Made by a program: the position numbers and the translations under genes. A stretch of DNA of 64,000 nt from assembly GCA_025667525.1 (NCBI GenBank), contig CM046875.1, positions 207,076,271 through 207,140,270 on the forward strand, read 5' to 3'. Each line of letters begins with the position of its first letter. The stretch's first letter is position 1. The notes beneath the pieces are model-generated. The model made no database searches. It saw only the letters and a list, made by a program, of their open reading frames with translations, and was not told the origin of the DNA. The stretch is from Glebionis coronaria. Lineage: Eukaryota > Streptophyta > Magnoliopsida > Asterales > Asteraceae. Below, one piece after another: positions 1 to 10,045 of this stretch.

Positions 1-157
1 CCCACCCCGACCATGGAAGGGCCAGTTCTGCGAGTCGCCCCTGTGAGCGCCGTAGCTCCTACCGGCCCAGACCCTGACATTGGCACCTCGTAATTACCCC
101 TTGTGATTATGATTTGTACCTTCGTATGATATATATAGACTAAGTTTTGAACGACAG
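1..157 (+). other. Putative upstream exon and 68-nt intron of the Tat antisense gene
   Basis: Bases 1-89 are open in frame 1, with an ATG at 13-15, and GC-rich like the main exon. This frame hits TAA at 91-93. The main frame has its own upstream stop at 141-143. A GT donor at 90-91 (TC|GTAATT) and an AG acceptor at 156-157 would remove 90-157, an AT-rich 68-nt stretch containing GACTAAG, a plausible branch site. The join TC+G gives one serine codon and keeps both exons in the same frame. Inference from sequence only; no transcript evidence. Confidence 0.45.
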
Positions 158-842
158 GGTGAATCCGGCAGCCGGAGCACAAGAAGAAGTGGGGAGAAAT
201 CCATCCCCCGCGGCTACCAACAATCCCCCGTCACCTGTTACCGCACGTGTCAAGGAGCCGCACCCCGAGGGGCCAGAAAAGAGCTTGCGCTTAGCATGGA
301 ACTTATCGAGCTTGACACGGCTGGAGGCCGAATCTGAGTGTTCAGAATTCATCGAACACATCACCCCGCCTGCCCTCGCACAGGATTTAGATGAACTAGA
401 TCATGAGGCCCTGATTGAACAGTTTGATGTATCATCCGCACATCAGGTGACGGTGGGTGCCGCGTTAAGACGCCGTCTGATTAAGGCCCTCACTAATGTG
501 AGCCGTGCCGACAAAAGGATTGCCCGCCGTGAGGCAATGGTCGTGAAGAACGAGAAGACCATCGCATCCTTGCAGGCGGCATTACTGACCGCCGAGGCGA
601 CGGTGAAGGAGCAAGCACTTCACGCCGATACCAGAGAGAGGCGTATTGCTGATCGAATTCCCTTGACGCTGGCTACTTATGATTTTGTATCCAAAGCCAT
701 GTCAGGTGAGAAGCTGCTTGGAGAAGCTCTAGATGCTCTTGCAGTCAAAGTTCAGGACGGGAAAGATGCTCGTGGGGAGGCCCTTCGTGCTTTAATTGAG
801 GAAGGGAAGAAGGATCTAGGAGAATTCCTTCCCCCCTTGTAA
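158..842 (+). CDS. Antisense ORF of the Tat element: proline-rich plus coiled-coil protein
   Basis: An open frame of about 228 codons on the strand opposite gag-pol, between the integrase end and the expected 3' LTR. Antisense extra ORFs at this position are known in Tat elements such as Grande; their function is unknown and I assign none. The first ~45 residues are rich in Pro/Ala/Glu. A charged helical stretch follows, roughly residues 90-165, with heptad-like spacing around ADKRIARREAMVVKNEKTIA, predicting a coiled coil. The C-terminus is rich in Lys/Glu/Asp and ends LGEFLPPL before TAA at 840-842. No ATG lies near the 5' end, and the frame only opens at 144, so I start it at the proposed splice acceptor (158). 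No internal stops, unlike the sense pol. Confidence 0.65.
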
Positions 843-1571
843 CTGATATGTTGTAAACACTTGTGATTATATTCGTCCGTGTATGTACACGGCTAAGACA
901 TATATGTAATAACTTGTCCTTTTATTTAGAAGTCCGTGACAACCACGGCCATTTTGTTTATTGTTAATTTTGAAACTTGTGTATTTCATTGTATTTCAAT
1001 GCTACATGACGTATCACGTCTTACACATAAAGAAAAAAGGAAAATACATACAAGTCTATAATTTACTAGACATGCGACGTGCGTCTTTACTATGCAGAGT
1101 ACCGTGTGGATACGGTGCACAAAAAACTTATCACAACGTCTTGTGAGTAAGGCGTCTAGTAAGGATACATGATCCGTGCGGCTGGGGTTGCATCCCTCTT
1201 ACGCGATAAGTTGAATTAGTAGGTTCACTTAATCCTCTTACCCCGCCTGGAGGCGTATAGTACATGTACAGTAATGTGAAAGAATGCATACGAATGAAAC
1301 ATGGCATATTATAATACAAGTAAAATTCATACGACTAACAAAGAATCTAACAAAGAAAGGAAAATGATTTGCACGAAACAGGCCGTGGAGCTAGCTAGGC
1401 ACCACGGCATTTTATTAGAACGTTTACAATTTTGTTTGAAGAATGACGACAAGTCCTAAAAAACAAGAAAGGAAACTAAACAAACATAAGAAACACAAAC
1501 AAAACAAATAACCCGCATGGTTCTTTATTAAGACCGCCTATAGCGAAGTACCCATGCGGAAGCCGTAGCTT
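843..1571. other. Spacer between integrase and antisense ORF in the Tat element
   Basis: AT-rich and non-coding on both strands beyond very short frames. It separates the convergent ends of pol (minus) and the antisense ORF (plus), so both transcripts would terminate here. Small inverted repeats occur, for example ACCGT...ACGGT near 1102-1118. I see no gene. Confidence 0.6.
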
Positions 1572-3428
1572 TCAAAGATAGCACCTTTTGAGATTGGAGA
1601 TGTTCCATGTGCGCTCTAGGTCGCGGCCATCCATGTCACGTAACTTGTACGCGCCTCGTCCCAAGGTTTCAGTGACTTCATATGGTCCTTCCCATTTAGG
1701 GCCCAGTTTTCCTGTATTCTCCACTCGACTCGCTTCGTTAGCACGATAGACGTAGTCTCCCGGTCGAAAAGAAACACCCTTGACCTTGGCGTCATAATAA
1801 GCCTTCATCTTAGCCTTGGACTTAGCCTCATTGATGGCTGCTATTTCCCTTTTTTCTTCCAACAGATCCAGGTTGATTCGCAGTTGTTCATCGTTTGTGA
1901 CGACATTAACCTCCGCCGTGCGGATGGTAGGCATCCCTATTTCTGCTGGTATAACGGCTTCAGTGCCGTAAGCCAATGCAAATGGAGTATCTCCGTTGGC
2001 TGTTTTGATCATGGTTCTATGCGCCCATAGCACGTGTAATAACTCATCGACCCATTTGCCGTTTCGTTCATCCAGACGCGCCTTGATTCCATTCCCCAAG
2101 CTCCTATTTGCTCGCTCGACAAGGCCGTTCGTTTGTGGATGCTTAACGGACGCGAAGCGCCGTTTGATGTTCAAGGATGCACACCAATCTTTGAATGGGT
2201 TGTCCGTGAACTGCTTGCCGTTGTCCGAGATGATTTCTCCTGGTAGACCAAAACGACACACAATGTGTTCCCACACAAACTTCTTGACCTGCTTACCTGT
2301 GATAGACTTGACTGCCTTGGCTTCTATCCATCGTGTGAAGTAGTCCATTGCAACAATAAAGAATTTAACCCCCCCCCCCCCCGCAGCTACAGGAAATGGT
2401 CCTGCAATGTCAATTCCGCACTTGTAAAATGGCCATGGGGACGTGATAGGTGTAAGCTCCTGCTGCGGGTGGCGCGGTATTGGCCTATGCACTTGGCATT
2501 CGTTGCACTTGCGAATCATGTCGCGCGCGTCTCTGTGCATGGTGGGCCAATAATAACCTGTTCGTAAGGCTCTAGCTACTACGGATCGTGGGCCTGCATG
2601 CATGCCGCACAACCCTTCATGTATGTCACTGATGACGTAAGCCGCCTGGCGTGGTCCAACACACCGCAGCCACGGCTGCAAGAAAGAGCGCTTGTAAAGG
2701 ATGCCTTCTCGGAGTTCAAAATGATGTGACTTCCTTTTAATGCGCCTTGCTGCTTTTTCCTCGTCTGGAAGGGTTTCATTAGTCAAATAGTTGATGATTG
2801 GGGTCTTCCACGTAGGTCCCTCCTCCTCCACTATAGCGGCTACCTCCCCTTCCTTGATAGATTTCTCCTTGAGTATTTCCACCAAAACCTTTTTAGACAA
2901 GTGAGCGAAGCTCGTGGATGCGATCTTGCTAAGAGCGTCCGCTTTCTTGTTCTCGCCCCTTGGCACCTGCTTGATGGAAAACTTACTGAAAGTCGCGATT
3001 AACGACTTGACTTTTTCCAAGTACCTGACCATGTTGTCCTCCTTAGCCACATACCCACCTAGAATATGGTTCGCGACAAGCCGTGAGTCCACGTAGGCCT
3101 CAAGGTTGCGGACTCCCATTCTAGCGGCGATTTTTAAACCCGCAATTAATGCTTCATACTCCGCTTCGTTGTTGGTGGCCGTGAACTCAAAGTGGAGGGC
3201 GTATGTGAATTCCATTCCTTCTGGATTCGTGAGGATGAGACCTGCCCCGGACCCGTCTGTACATGAGGATCCGTCCGTGAATAGCACCCAAGGTTCCGTT
3301 GGGATCTCGTCTTGCTTAATTATCGGTTCTTCCTCATCCGGCTTCTCGATCAGGAAATCTGCCAAGATCTGGCCTTTAACAGCCGTCCTTGGTCTGTAAG
3401 ATATATTATGCCCTCCCAATAGGATGCT
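1572..3428 (-). pseudogene. Tat pol, 3' half: archaeal-type RNase H and integrase
   Basis: Continuous frame after the stop at 3429-3431. The second RNase H lies at about residues 40-165: LFTDGSS supplies the first Asp, NNEAEYEAL the Glu, and AYVDSR the next Asp. Integrase follows: zinc finger HEGLCGMH...CNEC, then the DDE core with Asp in GIDIAGP, Asp in ISDNGKQF and Glu in GLVERANR, then a C-terminal GPYEV...LRDMDG segment typical of gypsy integrases. All catalytic residues checked are present. The tract at 2369-2382 is 14 consecutive C, giving four glycines just after the first catalytic Asp region, more than expected. No chromodomain is visible, as expected for Tat. Inactive because the frame is cut from RT by a stop. 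Confidence 0.9.
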
Positions 3429-4850
3429 CTATTTCTCTAGCCTCCCTACCACGTCCGGTCTAGAAATAACCTGCTTGATTGGTTGATCCGTAATCACCAC
3501 AATTGGGTGCGCCTGAAAGTACCGGCGCAACCGCTTTGTAGCAAATACTAGTGCTAACACCAATTTTTCCATGGAGGAATAATTCAACTCCGCCCCTTGT
3601 AGTGTTCTACTTATAAAGTAGACCGGAGTTTGTATTGTATCTCTAGCTGTCATAAGTACCGCGCTTATTGCGCCATGAGTAGCTGAGAGATACATAATGA
3701 GTTCCTCCTTGGGCCGGGGGGCTACTAGCATAGGGAGAGATGTGAGATGCTGCTTGAGTTGGCCGAAAGCTTCCTCGGCTTCCTTCGTCCAGCGGAAGTC
3801 TCCCTTTCTAATACACTTCTTGAGTGTCTTAAATAGAGGTAATGACTTCTCTGCGGATTTAGATAGGAATCTATTCAGTCCGGCTAATTTCCCATTCAGG
3901 GACTGCACCTCCTTCCGTGTCTGAGGGGACGATAATCGTATCACTGCATCCGTCTTCTCTGGACAAGGTTTGATGCCATTTGGGTCAATCAAATATCCCA
4001 GGAACATTCCCTCAGTTGCTCCAAACGTACATTTCTTTGGATTTAACTTCATGTTAATTTTTCTCAGCGTGTCAAATGTCTCCTGGACATCCCGGAGAAG
4101 TGCCTCCTCCGTGTGACTTTTTATCACCAAGTCATCAACATAGACTTCCAGGTTGCGTCCTATTTGTGATTCAAAAGCTTTATCCACCAACCGCTGATAT
4201 GTAGCGCCGGCGTTCTTCAGTCCAAACGGCATTTTCGTATAGCAATATACGCCCTGGCTCGTATGGAACGCCGTTTTTTCTGCATCCTCCTCCGCCATCT
4301 GGATTTAGTGATACCCTTTATATGCATCCAAGAAGCATTTGAAAGGATATCCACACAAGGACTCCACCTTCCAGTCGATTTCTGGTAACGGGTAACAGTC
4401 CTGTGGGCAGGCCTTGTTTAGATCCGTGAAATCCACACACATGCGCCAACTTTTGTCATGTTTCTTGACCATGACCGGATTAGATAACAACTCGTGGTAG
4501 TATACCTCGCGCATGATGCCTGCGTCCACTAGTTTGCGTACTTCCTCCAGTATCACTTGGCTGCGCTCGGGCGCCTGGCCGCGCTTCTTTTGTTTAACGG
4601 GTTGGTACCCTTGGCGGATCTGGAGCTTATGCTCTGCTATCGCGCGCGGGACGCCTGTCATATGCTTTGGCTCCCATGCGAATATGTCTAGGTTTGCACT
4701 CAAGAGAGAGCACATGGCCCTTTTGACGCTATCCGAGAGCGCTCCTCCTATGGATACCTCCTGTTCCGAATAGTCAGGGTGAATTGCTACCTTCCAATTG
4801 GGAGGTAGTGATCCATCCTTGGGTGGGACAGGTGGAGCCGGTGTTGTCAC
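3429..4850 (-). pseudogene. Tat pol, 5' half: reverse transcriptase and degenerate first RNase H
   Basis: Encodes RT in the same frame as the downstream RNase H/integrase. Landmarks: FAWEPKHMTGV, RMCVDFTDLNKACPQD, KMPFGLKNAGATYQ and the catalytic YVDD, then a connection/RNase H-like segment (PVYFISRTLQGAELNYSSME) lacking convincing catalytic residues, as in Tat elements that rely on the second RNase H. Two in-frame stops break it: TAA at 4305-4307, where relatives have Gln after GYH, and TAG at 3429-3431, where a Trp is normal. The frame begins at 4850 and overlaps the end of gag-PR by a -1 step (CCG TGA versus GTG ACA); this could be a mutation or a programmed shift, and I cannot tell which. 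Confidence 0.9.
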
Positions 4851-6280
4851 GGTATGACACTCGGATGTCGGTATGACTGTGTTGTAAATAGTAACGATTC
4901 CCCCTCAACGGGGAATTTGATCATTCCATGCGCCGTAGAAGGTACTGCCCGGATAGCCAAAATGCCTGGTCTGCCTATGATCCCATTATAGGGAGAGTGT
5001 GAGCGTATCACCATGAAGTTCATCCATGTCGTAGTGGAATGCTCCTCATTCCCAATGGTGACAAGCAAACGCAATTGCCCTATCGGCCAGATAGTGTCTC
5101 CACTAAAGCCAGTAAGCGGCGACGTGGCCGGTACTAATTGGCTTCTTATTTCTGGGCATAACTGCACAAAACAGTGTTCATACAGTACCTCTGCTGACGA
5201 TCCTCCATCCACATACATGCGACGAACATTGTGTGTTCCAATGCTTATCTCAATAGTGAGAGGCGCATCAATCACATCGCTTGCTGTGATGGGAGGGAAT
5301 GAGATTTCCCTGCCGCGTGAAAATTTTTGGCCAACTTTCTGCCTCGTGCGGCGCTGTCTGGATTGGATCATGTATATGGTCGAAGGCTTGTCCTTTTTGG
5401 GATCCTTCTTATCATACTTCTTGTTGCTGTCTTTTCCGTCCTTCCAATCCTTAACTAGGTGCTTGAGTTTGCCTGATTTGATCAGCGACTCAATATGCTT
5501 CTTGAGCTGGATACACTCCTCCGTGCTATGTCCTTTGTCGTTATGGAACTCGCAGAAGCGACTTCCCTGCCGACGTTCCGGGGGAGTGGTCATTGGGGGA
5601 GGCCTTGGAAAGTTCGCCCCTTCAGTCAGCAAGATCTCCCGGTAGGAAATCTTTAGGGGGGTGAACTTATCGTCCGACCGTCCGCCTTTGCTTTGGCTCT
5701 TATAGTCTGAGCCCTTGTTATTGCTCTGATTACCTTGACCGCCCGACTGTCTCCGGGACTGGTCATTTGACCGGTACCCATTTCCTCGGGATGGGTAGGC
5801 CGCGACAACAGCTGTTTCTCCCTCTATGAAATTTCTGACCCTTTCCATGAGGTCATCATATCTCTCTGGACGCTTGTCATTGAGGCGCCTGATCAGTTCT
5901 CTGTCTGTTATAGCGTGCATGTAGTCAGAGATTTTCAGGAGCTCTGGCATGGTTCTTGTGTGTGTGCACTCATCATTGAAGCGCTCAGTGAAGGCTTCTG
6001 TGGACTCCCCCGGCCGTTGCTTGACGGTTGCCAATGAGACCGGGTCTCTATTATACTTCTTCCTTTGAGTATAATTATTCTCAAAGGCCGTGCGTAGTTT
6101 CGTGAAACTATCAATGCTCCGTGGAGGGAGTGCTTCAAACCAGTCGCGGGCATTTCCGATCAAGGTTGAATTGAACATTTGGCACCATATGGGCATGGGC
6201 CATCGCTCAATTTTAGCCTGTGTATCAAATATTTTAAGGTGATCCACCGGATCCCCGGACCCATCATAAGTCTTGATACA
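4847..6280 (-). pseudogene. Tat gag (3' part) and aspartic protease
   Basis: Continues gag after the E1 insertion. The frame rejoins exactly: the codons before 15209 and after 6280 give one uninterrupted reading through the duplicated CGCCG. Gag core: TYDGSGDPVDHLKIF, WFEALPPRSIDSF, RFNDECTH. A zinc-knuckle-like motif CEFHNDKGHSTEEC is near 5527-5568. Protease: VDGGSSAEVLYEHCF, with DGG in place of the usual D(T/S)G as in other Tat proteases, then GIIGRPGIL. Stop TGA at 4847-4849. Basic Gly/Ser/Gln-rich linkers separate the domains. Combined with 15209-16171 the original gag-PR was about 798 codons. Confidence 0.88.
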
Positions 6281-6285
6281 CGCCG
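6281..6285. repeat. Target-site duplication CGCCG, left copy (E1)
   Basis: Five bases directly before the E1 LTR at 6286; the second copy is 15209-15213. Both lie in Tat gag and removing one restores the reading frame. Confidence 0.95.
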
Positions 6286-6673
6286 TGATAACTAGACTTT
6301 TGACCAGTTAAAATTTATTGTTCTAGTGTTCTCTTCGAATTGAAAAACTTTATTGTTTAATGTGTGACTCAGTTGAACATTGGTGAAATAAAGATGTGTC
6401 GTTGTAGTTTTGAAAATTAAAGGTGCAAAACAATTAAAGCAAAAGGTGCAATTAAAGTAAATCTAAGTCTAATAAAAATAAAGGTGCAGATATTTAAAAG
6501 CAAGACTAAAATTAAAGGCAATAAAGTAAATAACGCAAACTTAAATCTAACTAAGGCAAACTTAAAACGCAACTAAAACTAAAACTTAAACTAAGGTAAA
6601 TTAACTTAAAGTGCGATTAAGGAAAAAGGCAGGAAAAATAATGCTTGAAATTAAAAGCTGAAAACGATAAGTC

Positions 6674-7072
6674 CCTATTCGGAATAAACCCTATTCGGAA
6701 TACTGTCACTATGCGGAAAAGGTGCTCATTCGGAATAGTTCCCTACGCGGAATACTAAACCTATTCGGAAAGTTGCCTCTATGCGGAATCAAGCCCCTAT
6801 TCGGAATATTATCCTTATTCGAAATATTTAGTCTACTCGGAATATTTCCCCTATTCGGAATATCTGTCCCTATTCGGAATAAGTGCTCTATCCGGAATAA
6901 ACTTCCTATTCGGAATATCCAGGCCTATTCGGAAAGTGCTCTATTCGGAATACTGTCACCCTATTCGGAATATTGCCCTAAACGGAATAATGGCCTTACT
7001 CGGAAAACCTTCCCTATTCGGAATAATGAATATTCCGAATAGTGCTCACTGCTGAACCCTTATGCGGAATAC
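6674..7072. repeat. TTCGGAATA motif array in E1 LTR, closed by a 12-bp hairpin
   Basis: About 21 direct, degenerate copies of CTATTCGGAATA at 15-21 bp spacing, then one inverted copy forming a perfect hairpin: CTATTCGGAATA 7014-7025, loop ATGAA, TATTCCGAATAG 7031-7042. The other LTR has the same array (13858-14257) and hairpin (14199-14227). The array lies downstream of the TATA box, in the transcribed R/U5 part. Confidence 0.9.
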
Positions 7073-7523
7073 TTGGGGCTGCGTCCAGAGAGAGAACAGT
7101 AACAAGATCCGAAGAACAAGGGATAAAGAATATATACGGATCTAATCAAATCCAAAACAAATCAACCAAAAATAAATCAAACAAGTAAATAACAACTATA
7201 AATGATGAACAATCAATCCAAAACAATAAAATTCATAAGACTTAATCAAATTAATCAAAACCACTTTAATCAAATCAACCAAAAATAAAGGACTTGAACA
7301 TAAACAAATCAACACAAAGATTAAGAAAGGAAGAATGAGATTAACAAGATAAAGATAAAACTTGACAAGAATTAAAAAGGAAAACTTACTTGAATTAAAT
7401 GGTAATTAAGTGCAAGACAAGGTAATTAAATTGGACAAGTAATAAAAGGTGCAAAGGTAATTAAAAATGGAAGAGCTAATTTGTCAAGTTAGCCAACAAA
7501 GAAAAATAATTAACTAGCCTAAT

Positions 7524-7558
7524 CTATATATAGGGGAGGATTAGGAAGCTTCCTCCCC
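7524..7558 (-). promoter_or_regulatory. E1 LTR TATA box with adjoining inverted repeat
   Basis: TATATATAG (minus) at 7524-7532, with GGGGAGGA 7533-7540 / TCCTCCCC 7551-7558 directly upstream. The copy in the 5' LTR, which would drive transcription, has its TATA at 14709-14717. Confidence 0.6.
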
Positions 7559-8023
7559 TCCTTCATTTTCTCTTAATTACAAGATTAAGTCCTTCTTTCT
7601 TTAATCTTTTTTTAATTGCACCATTAGTCCTTAAGCCTTTATTCTTCATTAATCTTGGACTTTAAATGGTTTTGTCTCGGGATTTCTTTGAACTCGTCTT
7701 TTAATTCTTCAATAAAGTAGACTTGAGTTCTTTGGCTTTAAGTAAACTTCCGTCTTTCGACTTTTTCTTCGATAAATCTTCAGAATTGGTCTTGGACTTC
7801 CGTTCTTTTTGCACTCTTGACTTCTTGACTTCCTCTTTCGTCTTTTTCTTCGATAAAAGCCCGTGAATCCCCGTGTTTTCTCCACTTTTCACCTTTTCGT
7901 TCTAAATCACAACAAAAACACAAACCACGCATAATTCCGACATAAAAGACATAAAATACACGTTTTGGCTCGGTTATTATTGTAATTAAGTGGTAAAAAG
8001 GATGGGTGTTTACACACCTATCA

Positions 8024-10045
8024 AATCCCCTACACTTGACCATTGCAATGTCCTCATGCAATGCATTAGTTACAAAGCACGTTTACACCTTTCATCATAA
8101 TCAATCCATAGTGGCCTTCATTAAAGATATAGAAAATTATAAACATTCAAAGTAAAGAATCAAAAAGCTTACCTTGGGTTTTGGAAATGTCATGAATAAT
8201 CATCATCCTCAAGTTTTCACTTTCTCCAAACCAAGCTTAAAAACGAGATCATTGTTATTATAAGTTAGTAAACTAACACGAACTCATGTGGGCCAATTAC
8301 TCACTTAGACTCCCTTATTCCTAGGTGTATCTCTTATATTTTATTGTTGTCTTGAATGATCACGAGGATGCATTTTTTGACTTATTTCGATAATTATTAA
8401 GTCTGAAAATAAAGTGCACGATTTAATCAATAGTTAGCTAAAGGACCAAATCTTTTAAAACTGCTTCTCGGGATATCAAAAAGTTCATATCTTGGCATAA
8501 CTTGGTTCGCGATTTGAGACCTTTCTCGGGCCGATATTTGGCAGCGACTTCATACTTCAAATCTTGAGAGACGTTCATGAAATAATGGTCTTCTCTTCAT
8601 AATTGGAATTTCTTCACTTGGAATTGTTGAGAGATTCTTCATATATGGACCACGACTTCTTCATTTTTCTCCAATCTTTATTTTGGATTTTGATATACAA
8701 CGATCCGCCTCCTTTATTGACTTGGATCTATTTATCCTCATACCTTGTTAGGGTCTTTTCGGATACACTTCTCCATGACTTTTTGGGAGTTTTTGCTTTT
8801 CGTCGTGTGTCTCGATCCTTCATATTGATTTTCGATAAATGATTCTTCACATCACTTTTGGATCTTTAGCAACAAAACATAGCCCTCATGCCTTGTTAGG
8901 GCCTTTTCGGACTCGCCAATCTTCGCGCCCCGCTTCATAAGTTATGCCTTGGCTATAAACTCTCGTCATTACCGAGCAACTTTTAAACGATCTGGGGCTA
9001 GAAGCTAAGTAACTTTTCAAATCGTACAACCTTATTTATTAGCAGATAAATTTATTAGCAAGCGATGGGAGAATAGGCTTATAATTAACTCACATAAATT
9101 CACGAAAGAATACCGACTTATAATTGGCTCTATCATCTCTCGTTCTCCACAGTTTAAAATCTCAAGTAATGAGACTGGTGGATACTTAGCCTATTAAATC
9201 AAAGTTTTGGGTTTTCGAGTCGCCTATAGGATCTTGCAGCTTCTTAGACTCTTTCAAGTTTAGAAGTCGCATCTTAAAGTTCCCTTGATAAACGACTCTC
9301 TAGGATCAATTATAGGAACTTGCGAAAAGTTCTTGTTCTTAACCCGTGAGAGTTAAGACTTTCGCGTTTTATAGCTCCCTATATAAAAGCCTAGCAAAAC
9401 TTAACTTAAACACGTTAAGGATACTAGCTAGAGTAAACTCGGATTGAGTCAAAAGATTCACAATGCTTGAAAATTAAAACCACTTATTAAACATTTATTC
9501 TAATAAGGAAATAAGATAACTATACAAAGGGAAAAACTAATAGGCCAAAATAGATCAAAAATTTTGAAAAATGTAGAAAAATTGATTTTTCGGTTAAAAT
9601 GAGGACCAATACAAGGAAAAGACCACTTAACTTCGATAGAAGTCCCCCCTACACTTAAGATAAACATTGTCCTCAATGTTTAAGCATGGGGAAGTAAACT
9701 CCCCTACACTTAGGGCATTGTGCACGTTGTTTAAATCTCGCTAAGGAAAAGACAACTAAAGAGATTCCTATTTTAATATTGAGAAAATATAAAATAGTGA
9801 ATCGAAAAGAGTTTAGGATAGAACCGGGAAGAAGTAGAACACGGAATCACGGGTCGTCAAGAATCATCAAGAGTGGATCATTGAAGCTCGAATCCCTGAT
9901 TAAGAAGTGAGGAGAGGAAATAGCAATCCAAAGGGTCCCCCCTACACTTATGGTAAAGAAAGCGAAAAGATAGATGCGTGGGTTGCCTCCCAAGAAGCGC
10001 TTGGTTTTTGTTAACCGAGTCGTGAGCCTGACTCGACCTTGATCA
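8024..10045 (-). other. E1 3' non-coding region with polypurine tract and conserved hairpins
   Basis: No gene in 2 kb, yet clearly related to E2 (23048-25332) and, on the other strand, to E3 (35775-37685). The polypurine tract AAGTGTAGGGGATT (minus) touches the LTR at 8024. Copies of the same motif recur at 9644-9656, 9701-9711 and 9937-9949. A perfect stem AAACATTG/CAATGTTT sits at 9662-9681. The best conserved block is 8242-8372. Likely cis-acting RNA functions, unproven. Confidence 0.7.

Larger units (their letters stand above)
6286..8023 (-). repeat. E1 3' LTR
   Basis: 1,738 bp, TGATAACTAG...CACCTATCA, matched almost base for base by 13471-15208. In transcription direction: U3 about 490 bp, TATA at 7524-7532, then R/U5 containing the TCGGAA array. 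The polypurine tract abuts it at 8024. Confidence 0.95.

Noticed and set aside
5013..5645. 210-codon plus-strand frame opposite Tat gag-protease
   Set aside because: Exactly opposite conserved coding sequence, Cys/Ser/Leu-rich, no sign of independent constraint; unlike the antisense ORF at 1-842 it is not at the position known for Tat extra genes.
6722..7042. Open frame of about 106 codons in E1 LTR (also 13907-14227) and similar ones in E2 LTRs (21794-22084, 42352-42645)
   Set aside because: The repeated PIRNK/LFGI and FVREN peptides simply translate the TCGGAA arrays; no start context or conservation beyond the repeats.
6674..7072. Heat-shock elements (TTCnnGAA) in E1 LTR
   Set aside because: The motif is TTCGGAA, one base between TTC and GAA, where a heat-shock element needs two. 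It also lies downstream of TATA.
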